Shown here: one piece after another, positions 1 to 12,257 of the stretch
Numbering within the stretch: the first letter of the stretch is position 1
Layout of the letters: every line of letters begins with the position of its first letter
Assembly (NCBI RefSeq): GCF_030704535.1
Contig: NC_081817.1
Location: forward strand, 3,549,001 to 3,613,000
DNA length: 64,000 bases
From: Vitis vinifera
Lineage: Eukaryota > Streptophyta > Magnoliopsida > Vitales > Vitaceae
Direction: 5' to 3'
Notes under the pieces: generated by a model
The model's input: the letters and a program-made list of their open reading frames with translations, nothing else
What the model was told of the DNA's origin: nothing
Database searches by the model: none
Position numbers and translations under genes: made by a program

Positions 1-640
1 ATTTAAGTTGTATTCTTGTGAACGCATATGAATTGTGTTCACTAGGACATGAATCTCTTTACGTTGATTCAATAGTAGTTGGGTTAGAGTCATATTGTCT
101 AAGCACGAACCAAAGTCATGTTCTAATAATTATGAACAAAGTCATGTTCCTATGAACACGAACGATGATTTGAATTATGAACACGGATAGAAAATTATCT
201 CCACATGAATTTAGTTACAAGAATTCAATGAATATTTTATATTTTAAACTGTTTTAATCTAAACTATCGAAATGATGACAAATGTATTTCAAAAAGATAT
301 AAAAATTGAAGAAAATTCTAGAAGATGGCAGATAAAAAATTAGTATAACAACCAATACCAAATCGGTACGAATGAAAAGTCGGATCTAATCACAATATAA
401 TGTATGTGCAATTTATTTTATATGTACAATTTTTGCTTTCTTTGATCATTTTTTGTGATTTTAGCTTAAATTCATCGAAAAGACGAGTTGCCTTTTTACG
501 GGATAAGACGGATGAGTTCGTTATTCATCTTGATATAAATTATGATAATTGGTTGGTCACGCAAAAGAAGCCCCCTTAGATTACAACTCACTCTCTGTGC
601 CACAAATGAGTAGTTGCATGCTTGCATAGGTAGTAAATTT
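1..640. other. AT-rich intergenic stretch ending in a diverged copy of the SDR upstream region
   Basis: No gene is visible. Bases 1-440 are AT-rich with scattered gaacacgaa-like words and no ORF of interest. Bases about 444-630 are a diverged direct copy of 7413-7584, the region just upstream of the short-chain dehydrogenase gene. Shared blocks include gatcatttttt, aaaagacgagt, ggttggtc and agcccccttaga. The copy stops where the foldback repeat region begins. Confidence 0.6.
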
Positions 641-1703
641 GTAATGACCGGGTATTTTAGACCACGTTAGAATTTCTAATTTGAAAAGTCTTCTTTCGAG
701 TGGTGGTTAAAAAGTCAAAAAAGAAAAGTGGTTGGAGAACACGTGTTAATTTTGGATTGGCGAAATTCGAAATATTTTATGTCACGTCAGCCTTATGGTA
801 GAAAATTTTTTAGCATCGTAGAAATTGAAAATTTCTTGAAACAAAAACGAAAAAGTGAAAAATGAATTAATTAAAATTAACTGAAACTAATTAAGTAAAA
901 ATTAAATTAAATTACTTAATAATAAAATTAAGAAAATTAAAATTTCGGATTGGTGTTTAATAAATTATTTTGTGTGTTGTTAAAAAAAATGAAGTAAATT
1001 GGAAATGAAATGAAAAATAAGCAAAATAAAAGAAATAAAAGAAAAGAATTCAAAGACTTATTTTGTTGGGCCATGGGCTTATGGCTGGGGTTAAAAGCAA
1101 AAGAATTGGGATTTTAAAAAGGAAAAGAGAAAGGGAATGGAAAGTGGCAGAAGGGAGCTCTCGCTGACTGCTGGGAAAAGTTTTTCCGTCAGATCTTTGG
1201 TCTGCCGTTTGGATGGCCTAACGTCGTCCGTTCCACGTGAAATTTTGAGGAAGTGTTCTACTCGACGCGAGGAACAATTCTACTATGGCTGATCTTGATT
1301 TTAACAATTTGATTTGTAGATCTGTAGTATGAAAACCTAACCCTAAAACTTTAATTAAATGTTTTATTCCTTGAAAAAAAATTGTAGATATTGTCGTTAT
1401 GAGTTAAATAATGTTTGTGATATAAGAATTTTATTGGATGATTGAGAATATTTTTGAAATTTTTGTGATTTTGGGATTTATTTATTTTTATTAATAAATG
1501 GTTGCTTTTGGGTTGTTAAAATTATTAGAATTGTTGGAAAATTATGAAATTGTGGTATAATTTATAATTTATTGATATACGTTTTTTTTAGAATTATTGG
1601 AATATTTTTTATAATTTTATTGTGAAAAAATAATTATATTTGATTATTGAAAATCATTGAAGTTATGGAAAATTATGTAATGTTGGTATAGATTATGTTT
1701 AAT

Positions 1704-1946
1704 TGAGCAACGCATGCCATCGCGCATGCCATGACGCGTGCCATCGCCCGTGCCAGGAGCCGAGCCAAGACACGGGACGCGTGCCACCACCTGTGTCATG
1801 ACGCGTGCCACGGGGCCTTACATGGTGCCCGCGAGCCGAGCCAAGACACGCGACGCGTGCCACGGGGCCTTGCATGGTGCCCATGACCCGAGCCAAGACA
1901 CTTGACGCATGCCACCGCCCGTGCCATGACGCGTGCCACTTCATCT
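1704..1946. repeat. GC-rich minisatellite-like centre of the foldback element
   Basis: This block of about 240 bp is strikingly GC-rich against its AT-rich arms. It is built from variants of gacgcgtgccac, and the longer word gagccgagccaagacac starts at 1757 and 1833 with a variant at 1885. The minus strand reads open as WHASWHGRWHA-type repeats, but this looks like repeat translation and not a gene. Confidence 0.75.
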
Positions 1947-2235
1947 CAATTAAACATAATCTATACCAACATTCCATAATTTTCCACAACTCCAATGATT
2001 TTCAATAATCAAATATAATTATTTTTTCACAATAAAATTACCAAAAATATTCCAATAATTCTCAAAAAAACATATATCAATAAATTATAAATTATACCAC
2101 AATTTCATAATTTTCTAAAAATTCCAATAATGTTAACAACCCAAAAGCAACCATTTATCAATCAAAAAAAATCCCAAAATCACAAAAATTCCAAAAATAT
2201 TCACAATCATCCAATAAAATTCCTATATCACAAAC

Positions 2236-3504
2236 TATTAGAAAAATGGGGCTAATCCAACCTATGGTAATCACCCTAGAGGGGGGGTGAATAGGGTGAT
2301 GCTCTCTTTTCGCAAATTTAAACAAGTGAATGTAAGAGACAATTATATGCAAGTATATAATAAGCAATATATAAACAATTGCATATAAATTAAAGAGTAG
2401 GGAAGAGAGAATGCAAATACAAGAGTTTATAATGGTTCGGCACAACCCAGCCTACATCCACTCTCCTCTAACTTCAATCCCGAGCTTGAGGTTCCACTAA
2501 TTCAAGCTTCCAAACCAAGCCTTCAAGCAATACAATTGGATTATGGTTCCAATTCACCCTCTTGGACTTTTGGCTCCAAACACCCTTTACACTTCTCAAG
2601 AGATATCCCTCTCTTGAACAACTTCCTCTCAAGGATTTACAAATAAAAGATCTTACAAAAATCCTAGCACAAGAACTTTAACTTCAATTGATATAAAAAA
2701 ACTAGGATTAAAATGTGCACTAAGGATATGCAAGTTTTAGAATAATGGTGTACTCAAAAACACTCTTCCAAGGCTCAAATATAATCAAGAAAGATTTGGG
2801 AAGGTTAAGTTTTTTTAACAATGAAGATTGGAGCCTTTTTATAGAAGAGAAAGTCAAATTAGCCGTTTGGGGGTTCGACCGGTCAAGCTAGGGGTCGACC
2901 GGTTGACTAGCCGTTAGCATTTAATGTTTGGCAGGTGACCGTTGGGCCTCAACCGAACCTCGACCGATCATCGACCAGACCTCGACCTGGAAGAGAAGGC
3001 CACTAGGGGAGAGAAAAACTTTTTGGCCTCCCTCGACCGGTACTCAACCAGACGAGCACAACCGGTCGACCAGTTCCTCAACCGGTTGAAATGGCTGAGC
3101 CATTTTTTGGCTCAACACCCAACCTTTTTCAACTTAAAACCTTTTAAAACAAGTTTAAAAGATATTTAACACAAGGTTTTAGTTGAAAACATAAAATCAT
3201 CCAATTCTTAAGATATTTCAAACAATATTACTCTTGGATGATTTTGGTGCATAAATAAAAAATGAAATGCATGAAAGTCCTAGTGTACCAACAACCTTAC
3301 AAAGAGATCTTATGAAACTTGGGTCTTGAAAAACACTTCTCTTTGAGGTGGTCTTCTTCTTCATGATTTCTCTTTGGCTTGATTTATCTTTGTGATTGTC
3401 ACTTTGGAAATCGTCTTGCCTAATCACACTTGAAATATAATCATTAGTTCTAAACCTTGTTTTGTTATCATCAAAATCAAGATTACTCAAACTTTGGTTT
3501 CACA
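2236..3504 (-). mobile_element. solo LTR, family A copy 1 (1269 bp), TSD CAAAC
   Basis: The sequence is flanked by identical 5-bp direct repeats CAAAC at 2231-2235 and 3505-3509. It ends in CA and starts TATTAG, probably a decayed TG. It aligns along its whole length with 13672-14961. No primer-binding site, gag or pol follows either end, so it is a solo LTR left by recombination between the LTRs of a full element. Shared words such as tggttcggcac and the gattttgatgataacaaaa type (reverse strand) resemble plant LTR retrotransposon termini. The insertion splits the right arm of the foldback element, so it is younger than that element. Confidence 0.85.
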
Positions 3505-4195
3505 CAAACATTATCTAGTTAACTCATAACGACAAGATCTACAATTTTTACTCAATGATTAAAGCATTTAAATAAAGTTTTAGGGTTAGATTTTCCTACC
3601 ACATATCTACAAATCAGACCGTTAAAATCAAGATCAGTCATTGAGAATCGTTCCTCGCGTCGAGTAGAACACTTTCTCAAATTTTCATGCGGAACAGACG
3701 ACGTTCGACCGTCCAAACGACCGGCCAAAGATCCGATGGAAAAACTTCTCCTCACAGTCACCAAGAGTTCCCTTCTACCACTTTCCATTCTCTTTCTCTT
3801 TTCCTTTTTAAAATCCCACTTTTTTGTTTTTAACCCCAACCACAAGCCCACACCCATCCAAATAAGTCTTTGAATTCTTTTTTTTTTTTATTTCTTGTGT
3901 TTTGCTTATTTTTCATTTCATTTTCAATTCACTTCATTTGTTTTTTTAACAACACACAAAATAATTTATTAAACACCAACCCAAAATTTTAATTTTCTCA
4001 ATTTTATTATTAAGCAATTTAATTTAATTTTTACTTAATTAGTTCAAGTTAATTTTAATTAATTCATTTTTCCCTTTTTCGTTTTTCGTTTTCAAAAATT
4101 TTTAATTTCTACAATCCTCATAAATTTTCTACCATAAGACTGACGTGGCACAAAATTTTCAACTCACCTAATTGACTGCTCTCCAATCAATTAGT

Positions 4196-7080
4196 CAAAA
4201 TGTTTCCGAAGTTGATTTGTTATTGTAATATTATATTTTCTAACTAAATATTATAAAGAATATTGTATAGAAATCATCTTTGTTTTTAGAGTCATCAACC
4301 TTCCTTCTATAGTATATAACAGCTTCTTTGAACTTCGAAACATGCGCTTTCCCTAGTTTATATGTGGTGTCCAAATTATTCTCTAGTTTTCAATTATTGC
4401 TAGGACTATACAAAAATATTTTAAAAGACCTTCAATTTATTTTTCTTTTTTTTAAATAAAAAAAAAACATATTCTTAGAACACATTTTTAAAAACTGTTT
4501 TTTAGATCAAAAGTTTATAAAACAATTTTTCTAAGTTTAAAAAAAAGTATAAGAAATTAAAAAAAAAAAAATCATTTGTGAAACATTTATTTAACATGTT
4601 TTATAAGTAAAAAAAATTAAAAATTATTTTTTTTTCAAAACTTTAATTTTTCAAGTAAAAAAAAATCATTTTTCTACTTTTTTAATTTTAAAAATAAAAA
4701 ATTATTTTGAAGAACCATCTCCACCACAACAATATAAATGGCTAAAAAAAATTATAAGCATCAATAGTCAGAACTAGGCCCATGTTGGCCCATGGCTATA
4801 CCACTTGGGCCGGCCAAACCAGCCCATAAGGCCTGGTTCTAGGAGAGCCTCGCCTGCAAAACACACCCTTAGGGCTTCGGTACTTGTTAACCCTCCCACA
4901 GTCATGATTACATTGACCCATTTTCTCTACTTTCTCTAGCATGTTTTCTAACAAGTCCAGCCAATCGACCCAAAATTGGTCATAGATCTCATGTAACTCG
5001 ATTTGGATTTTGTCACCTATCCCTTACTAGTCAAGAAACATGTGATGAAGGGGACAAGTCATATACATCCATTATCACATAATGCATGGCCTAGAGTACA
5101 TTTGGCACTCATTGTAGAAAACGTTTTTAAACATTTTAACTCTTGAATGATAAAAACTTTCAAGTATTAAAAATGTTTAAAACGCTTCTTAAAATCACTA
5201 TCAAATGAGTTCTTAATAGTGGTTACATGGTTGAATTGTCAAATCTAAATTGAGTACTTGAAGCAACTCTACTTAATCTCATTTCTCTTTGTATCAAGCC
5301 TCATAATGAATTGTCCAATATTTAGGGTGACAAGAGACGAGACGCTCAATTATAATATTTTAATATTACTATTGGAGTAAAGCTAAAAAGTTATGGTTAC
5401 ATGCTTGCCTCTATAAAAAATAAAAAATGATCGAATTTTAATGTAATATTCTCTATAGCATTATAAAATGATTCTCTTTTACATATGGATATAGAAAAAC
5501 TTCTCTAAACATGTCTATAGAATATAGATATGTTTAGTCCAAACATGTTAAAACCCTATGTATCTTTATGTAAATTATTTTATTTTTATATTTTTGAACT
5601 AATATTGTTTGCATTCAAGTAGCATAACAAAAATAATAAAAATCAAATTTACAAATTAAAATTAAAATATAAAAACAAAATATTACTTCAGAACTCAAAA
5701 TTCATTACTTTATTAATATTTATTTTATTTACATTGTTTTTTAGATCTTTTTCCATATGGATTTTTTCATTAATGTTTTTCCTAAAAGAAATGTAAAATT
5801 AAATATGTTTGAAATTGAAATCATAAAGGTATTTAAGTTCTTCTCCAATACTAATTCTTCGATCTTTTTTATTTTTCATTAAATTATTATTTTAATATTA
5901 TTTGTGTGGATAATGTTTAAGACATTATCCATTCTTTCCTATTATTATTTTTCTGCTTTTTATGTCAATATTTTTATTAATTTTCTTTGAATATCATAGT
6001 CTTTTTAATTTTAATATTTCTTTAAAAGTTTTATTTTATAAAATGCTAATAATAAATTCTATGAAATTTTCAAATAAAGTATATAAATAGTAGTCAATTG
6101 CATTTCATTTTCTTTAGATACCTATTTTATATTTTTTTCTTATTTTATTGAGGATCAAAATCATAATTTTATTATATGGTAACAAATTCTTAATTGGTGC
6201 TCCGATTGACCTCTTCAAACATTTGGTTAGGATTAGGATATATATAATCCTAAAAAAATCTCTAAGATTCTTTATTAAAATTAGATGGTAGCATATTCTG
6301 CTCTTCAATTGATCTACGAGATTCTAAGGTTATTGTTCACCAGAATGAGATAAAATAATATACTTATATCTTATAATATCATATCTCATTTAATAGAATA
6401 TATATATATATATATCTTAAAATATCATTTTTAATAGGGCATAATATCTTTAGATATTATATTTGATATACATGATATCCCAAAATAGTAAATATAATAA
6501 AATATGTTATACAATGTTTATATTTAGTTTGTGAAAGAACATGAATGTTACGCAAGAGTGTTCTTATTGACGAGAACACGAGTATTCGTATTCCCGTCTT
6601 TTATGTTAACAAACACGTTCTCTAAAAGTGATATGTGTCATCTTTAACAAATTATAAAAGATGAAGAGCCTTCAAGAAAAAATAAGATTTTTTAAAACAA
6701 AACAAGTATGATTTTATAGCATATTTTCTAATTTTCCTTTTTTAATTATAAATTTAATTTTTTAAATCAAATTTGTTTATTTTACCAAATAAGTAAGATA
6801 TGTATATCTCATCACTAACAATATATTATTCTTTTACTTATCTCATACTATATCCAATCATCTAAGTATTATAAAAGATTCCTTATTTAGTGAATTTTAT
6901 TTAGTTAGGATTAAAATTAATTGCTATCACATATTTTATTCTATATTAATCCCTTTAAGTCGATCAACGCACTAAGGGTGCTCTAATTCATCCACATAAA
7001 ACCAAAAAAAAAAAAAATCGTTAGAAAAAGGAAACCCAAAAAAACTAAAAGAAAATATTTTTATTTATTTTTCTATTAAT
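4196..7080. other. AT-rich intergenic region
   Basis: No gene is supported. The stretch holds poly(A/T) runs, short TA tracts near 6399, and a small repeat at about 5097-5220 that is related to 52790-52916. ORFs here are short, AT-driven and without recognisable domains. Confidence 0.6.
5097..5220. repeat. short MITE-like element, copy 1
   Basis: The segment starting catttggcactcattgtagaaaacg is related to 52790-52916 (catttggtactgattttagaaaacg). The two share an internal caagtatt and a similar right end. The ends are imperfect inverted repeats of each other (catttggcactcatt against catttgatagtgatt on the reverse strand), as in small non-autonomous DNA transposons. Confidence 0.5.
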
Positions 7081-7101
7081 TAATTATGTTATATTTTTTA
7101 A

Positions 7102-7126
7102 CACGTGAGAAGGATTGTCTCACGTG
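7102..7126. promoter_or_regulatory. inverted pair of CACGTG G-boxes upstream of the SDR gene
   Basis: CACGTGAGA at 7102-7110 is repeated in perfect inverted form as TCTCACGTG at 7118-7126, with a 7-bp spacer. CACGTG is the core G-box bound by plant bZIP and bHLH factors. It lies about 0.77 kb upstream of the ATG at 7892; its function here is inferred. Confidence 0.45.
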
Positions 7127-7714
7127 GGATAGCTTCTCAAAATTTCAAGGGCCACGAGGCGTTTATTCATTTGCTGGCTCATGCTCATTTGATTTTTGAT
7201 GTTAAGCCAAGTAAGATGTCGGCTACAATAAGCAAAGGATAGTTCCTCATGCACCAGTGGAGGTCTCATCCACACGGGTTGGCTTGGCCAGGTGAATTGT
7301 TGGCCCTTGAAATTAATAAAAAACTTTATTTTCCACGTAGATTAAAAAAATTAAAAATTATTAATATTAATAATACTTTTTCGAGTCATACTCGGGACTA
7401 GTGTCACACGTTGATCATTTTTTCCTGAAAAGACGAGTCACCTTTTTGAAGGATGCGTTGGATATTAACACCGAAATGAATTCAATTTTTTTGAAATATG
7501 AGTGGGTTGGTCGTGCAGAAAAAGCCCCCCTTAGATTTCACCTCACTTTCCGCGCCACTAAGAGAAGTTGCGTATTTGCCTAGCATTTTGCTATGGATTT
7601 TATTGGAGGGAGTGGGGGCAAAAGTGTTTCCAGCCGAAACCATCAACGCCAGACAAGGGATTTGACCTAGCCCACGCTGCCACGTCACATCTTAGGAAGC
7701 TGAAATACTAGGTC

Positions 7715-7722
7715 TATAAATA
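7715..7722 (+). promoter_or_regulatory. likely TATA box of the SDR gene
   Basis: TATAAATA lies 170 bp upstream of the ATG at 7892, a normal distance for a plant core promoter plus leader. A CCACGTCA motif at 7680-7687, just upstream, is an ACGT-core bZIP-type site. Confidence 0.55.
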
Positions 7723-7891
7723 TGAAGGAATCTTAGGTAGTGAGTGAATCAAAGGATCGACATCCATTTCAAGAACGGCGTCGTTTTAGTGGCGTGTTAA
7801 ACACGACTAATTCCTTTTTATGTGATTAGGATATCCGAATCACCAAAGAACGATCCACGTTCCCCTATCCTCGCAGAGAAGGTATCGTATC

Positions 7892-10800
7892 ATGGCGGAA
7901 TCAAACGGCAGTTTTGGCGGCTCTGGATGGTCTCTCAGAGGCACCACCGCTCTCGTCACCGGTGGCACTCGTGGAATCGGGTATCCGTCTCCTACATTCC
8001 CTTTTTCTCTCTCGTCCTTTCGCTTTCTTTCGCTTTCTTTTCCATGATTTTGGCTTACTTGGAGCCATTTCCATCTACTTTCTTTTGATCGAACCCATAT
8101 CGCTACATGACGCTGTTTTCTCTCTAAACTTTCGTAGATATGCGGTAGTAGAAGAGCTGGCTGGACTGGGTGCCACCGTACACACCTGTTCACGTAACGA
8201 AGCAGAGCTCGACAAATGCTTGCGTGAATGGCATGCTAAGGGTTTTTCAGTGACTGCTTCGATTTGTGATGGGTCGGACCGAGCCCAACGTGAGAAGTTG
8301 ATGGAGAAGGTCTCTTCCATTTTCAATGGGAAGCTTAATATCTTGGTGAGTATGCACTATACCAGCCGGGTCTTAATTTTTTTTTGCTTTTACAGTGGAT
8401 GGCTTTTTGGATTTTGGTTTGTAGAGCTTAAATTCAATTTGAATTTTGAAACCTGTTTATTTGTAAAGAGACTATACCGTGGGTTCTGAATAAGGACATT
8501 CGAACTGAAAATAGACTTGTGTGGTGGAAGTATCTGTATGGAAATGGGACGAACAAGTGGCAGTCATTTGGTGGAGAGACTCAGGCAGCGTTTGATACGT
8601 GGGCGTGGGAATAGGAATGGAAATAGAAACTGCCAGGGAATGAAAGTGAGTCACGATAACAGGCAGAAGAGAGTAATGAAAATCCTAAAAAGACTAGGAT
8701 TCTATTTCTATATTAATGAATTTTCTACCCATTTAAAAATATTTTCCATTTCTGTTCTCAGTTCACATGCTTGAAGAGAGGTTTCAGTATGAAAACTTTT
8801 GTATATCATTTAAGATTTGTTTTTTTTTTTCTAAAAATTGTTTTCAGTGCAAAAACAAAACAAGTGAAAAAACGTGACAAGTAATAAAAAAAATCATTTT
8901 TGTATTTTTTTAAACAATTATTTTTTAAAAATAATATTAGAGAAAAAAATCCCTCAGAAGTTGGTCAAGATAAGTAATTGTGATCTGGTTGATTAAAGGA
9001 GTGTCCAAATGAAATACTCCTACTTTTGGCTGTTTTAGTTGCTATCTCGGTAGGTACTTAGTCTTATAAGCTTTTGTCCTTTGAGGTTGCCTATATAGAT
9101 TAGGACAGCATGAGCTTGTGTTTCTAAGCTGTGTCATATGTGCCCTCCGATGATACAAGAGTAAACATTTTTTTTTTTTTTTTTTTTTTGAATTTTAGAG
9201 TAGTGCAGGATAATGCATGTATCTTTCATTTTCACTCATATATATATATATGTTTTGGGCCCAGGTAAATAATGTGGGGACAAGCTTCAGGAAGCCAACA
9301 GTTGACTACACTGCTGCAGAATATTCAACAATCATGACTACCAACCTTGAATCTGCTTACCATCTGTGCCAACTTGCACACCCTCTTCTAAAAGCATCTG
9401 GAGCAGGAAGCATTGTGTTTGTTTCCTCTGTTGCAGGTGTGGTGAGTTTGGGTACTGGATCAATTTATGCAGCAACAAAAGGTATGTTACTTTCATGGTA
9501 TAGCATTGAGTTGGAATTGGAAACCGGGCATGAAAATTGTAAAGGGCTTTGTGTTCTTTTTTCTATGCATGTGCAGCTGCAATAAATCAACTTACAAAGA
9601 ATTTTGCTTGTGAGTGGGCAAAAGACAATATCAGGAGTAATAGTGTTGCTCCCTGGTACATCAAGACCTCCCTTGTTGAACATGTAATATCCTCTATCCT
9701 GCTTATACTCTTCCCAGTTTGCTTCATTTTTCTTGAGATGACTGTTGATTTATTCAGAAAAATGTGTGGATCTGTTCTTCATTTATAGTATGTTATGCAA
9801 GCATACCTCCTTTTCCCCATCATGACCACCATAATAGCGTTGTCCTGATTGAACATCATTAACATTCTGCATGCACATATGCCTGATTTTCTTCTGCTAA
9901 ACATTTAGAACCTAGGTATATATGGGTAAGATGTATTTGTGTGACATTTCTAATAGGTGATTTGGTGGTTACCTTTGAGTACTGGTAACGCCAATAGCAT
10001 ATGACAATGGATCTGCATATAGACAAAGCATTTCAATAATCAACCACTCCCTTTCTTCCTTCCTGTAGTCTTCCTGGACAAGGCTGTCCAAGTTGTTTCA
10101 TGAAACATGTTTTTTAAAGCAATGATACATATGACTATGTAATATATCTAACTCAAGGATGAAAGTTAGTATGCCTATGCATACTATATACATACTTGAA
10201 GTTCCCTTTGTTACGAACCTTGTGTTGTGTTAAACTTTCACAGGGGAACAGTTTCTCCATGCAACACCATTTGTTATCTTAAGATTTTGGGATAAAGAAA
10301 GTGTAATTGATTGGAGACCAACTCCAAAAGCAAGTAAGAAATACTAGTGATGCCCATTTGTTTTGACTTGCAACAACATCTCATGCTGCTTAATATCAAG
10401 ATCTCTAAGACCATATTCTGTGGGCTCTCCTGCACCCCATATTGTGTTGGTGCAGCCAATCTTCCCTAGTCTTCTCCCAATCATAGCACTTGACAAACAC
10501 TAGCTTCTACAAACCAAGACATGACACCTTCTCTGTGTTTTTTAATTATATGTATGTCAAGGATTTGATTAATTTTCAACCTTGTAAGTGTTCTCCACTT
10601 ATTTGCATCTATATCTTAACTGGTTTGTAGCTATGGTCCATATGAATCTAACAATGTTACATCATGGTATTAATAAATCCTACTATTTCCTGATTGTTGA
10701 TGTGGACGCGGGTTCTGTATTTCAGTTGTTGAAATGTCTTAAGAGTGACTAAGATACAGATACCACGATGTCATGGTTACTACAGGAAAAAATAAAATAA

Positions 10801-11426
10801 AATAAAATAAAATAACCGAACATCTAAATGGGCACTAGTATGCAAATAGTGATGACAGTGATCATGAGTCATGACAACGACTCTGAGATATCGTAGTCGC
10901 TTACCCTTGCCATGATACTATATTAAAATCTCTAGTCCACGTACTTCTGAGATCTTACCATATTCGCTGGTAGAAATTATGGTAATACATTTTAGTCCAA
11001 AGCACATGTCAATCATCATTAACCCATCGACTTTATGGAAAGCATCCTTTGTCTAGAAGGAGTGACTCACCGTGCCATTGTCTCCTGTTGTTTTTCTTTT
11101 CTGACCCTATTGCATAAAATCTGTGGTGGAATCATGAGATTCATTAAATCCTTCCTTTACAAAAAGGAATGGTCCTGAATTGGATGATTTTTATTCAAGG
11201 TTTCAATTTACTGATTACAACAGTGTTGTCTTGGCTGCAGTTGCTACAGAAGAAAGACTTCTTCGAAGGGATAGTCTCCCGAACTCCCCTTGGGCGCCCA
11301 GGAGAGCCGAAGGAGGTTGCATCTCTGGTAGCATTCCTTTGCCTTCCCGTGGCTTCTTACATCACAGGGCAGGTTATTTGCGTGGACGGTGGAATGACTG
11401 TGAATGGTTTCTATCCCACCATCTGA
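7892..11426 (+). CDS. tropinone reductase-like short-chain dehydrogenase/reductase
   Basis: Exons are 7892-7980, 8138-8345, 9265-9481, 9577-9683 and 11241-11426, joined by GT-AG introns; they give 268 aa. This is a classical SDR fold: TGGTRGIG at residues 23-30 binds the dinucleotide phosphate, NNVG at 101-104 stabilises the fold, and YAATK (Tyr167, Lys171) holds the catalytic Tyr and Lys, preceded by VSSVAG with the catalytic Ser. The C-terminal region with [18 protein letters not shown] is typical of plant tropinone-reductase homologues. Length matches the family (about 260-270 aa). Members are cytosolic NADPH-dependent carbonyl reductases, but most homologues do not act on tropinone, so the substrate cannot be named. 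Intron 4 (1.56 kb) is the longest. The start is the first in-frame ATG before the Rossmann motif. Confidence 0.93.
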
Positions 11427-12206
11427 AAGAGGAACTCAGCCAGCTTTCCGGAATAATTTCATTCTCTCTGGACTGTTACATCTTCATAGATGAATTCCTT
11501 AAGTTTATAATCTCCGTTTTCCAGTTGATGTTTATATTATGCTCCTACAAGTGTTTGTGAACGCTTCTTAATGAGATGTTCAGAAAAATATGCTTCATTC
11601 AAAGATATTTGTTACCATGGCACAGGCTTTGCTCAGGCGTGAGTCAGGGGATGGCTCCACTATGGCTTGTCCTCATCCATTCAAGGCTTGAAGCCTCCAG
11701 AGCACTTCCACTTCCTCGCTTGGTCTCATTTCCCTTTCACGTGTCATTGTCTACGAAAAAGACTTCTGCTTTCTTCATTCCATTCGTCATCATTTTCCCT
11801 GATTTTAATATTTTATTACTATTTTGAGATTTTCTTCCCATCATTTATTATTGTCCTTTATTACAATTTTCAGTTTGAAAATGTAAATTCAAAAAAATGA
11901 TATTTATTTTTTAAAGGTTCTTATAAAAATACCTTCAATAATTTTTTAATCCTAATCTCAAATAATTTTGAATTAAATAGTTCAAGATGAAAAATGGAAA
12001 TTATTTTTTCTATTTTTTCAAAAGAATTTCAAATTTTTCTTAAGAGGTTAAAAAATGAAATATGGAATAAAATATGATATAAAAGGAATATAAATGTTAA
12101 TAAAATATTATCTTAAAAGGTATAATATAAATATTTTATTTATTAAACTAAAGATTATTTTACATAAATATATTTTTTATAGTAAAATAATTTATCAAAC
12201 CATTTG

Positions 12207-12257
<51 letters not shown>

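Larger units (their letters stand above)
715..4195. mobile_element. large foldback (long inverted repeat) element, interrupted by a solo LTR
   Basis: The left arm runs from about 715 to 1703. It reappears in reverse complement as about 1947-2235 continued by 3510-4195, giving arms of nearly 1 kb. Matching landmarks are the ggaaaagagaaagggaatggaa block near 1120 against its complement near 3785, taaccctaaaactt near 1338 against 3580, and the tataatttataatttattg region near 1555 against 2080. The unpaired centre (about 1704-1946) is GC-rich and internally repetitive. The right arm is split by an LTR at 2236-3504. No transposase is visible. It may be a non-autonomous foldback or Mutator-like element, or two related LTR-like sequences in inverted orientation; the outer limits are approximate. 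Confidence 0.7.

Noticed and set aside
1699..1995. 98-codon minus-strand ORF with WHASWHGRWHA repeats
   Set aside because: It is translation of the GC-rich tandem repeat at the centre of the foldback element, with no domain or gene context.
3552..3857. 101-codon minus-strand ORF
   Set aside because: It lies in the foldback arm; the matching left arm does not preserve the frame.
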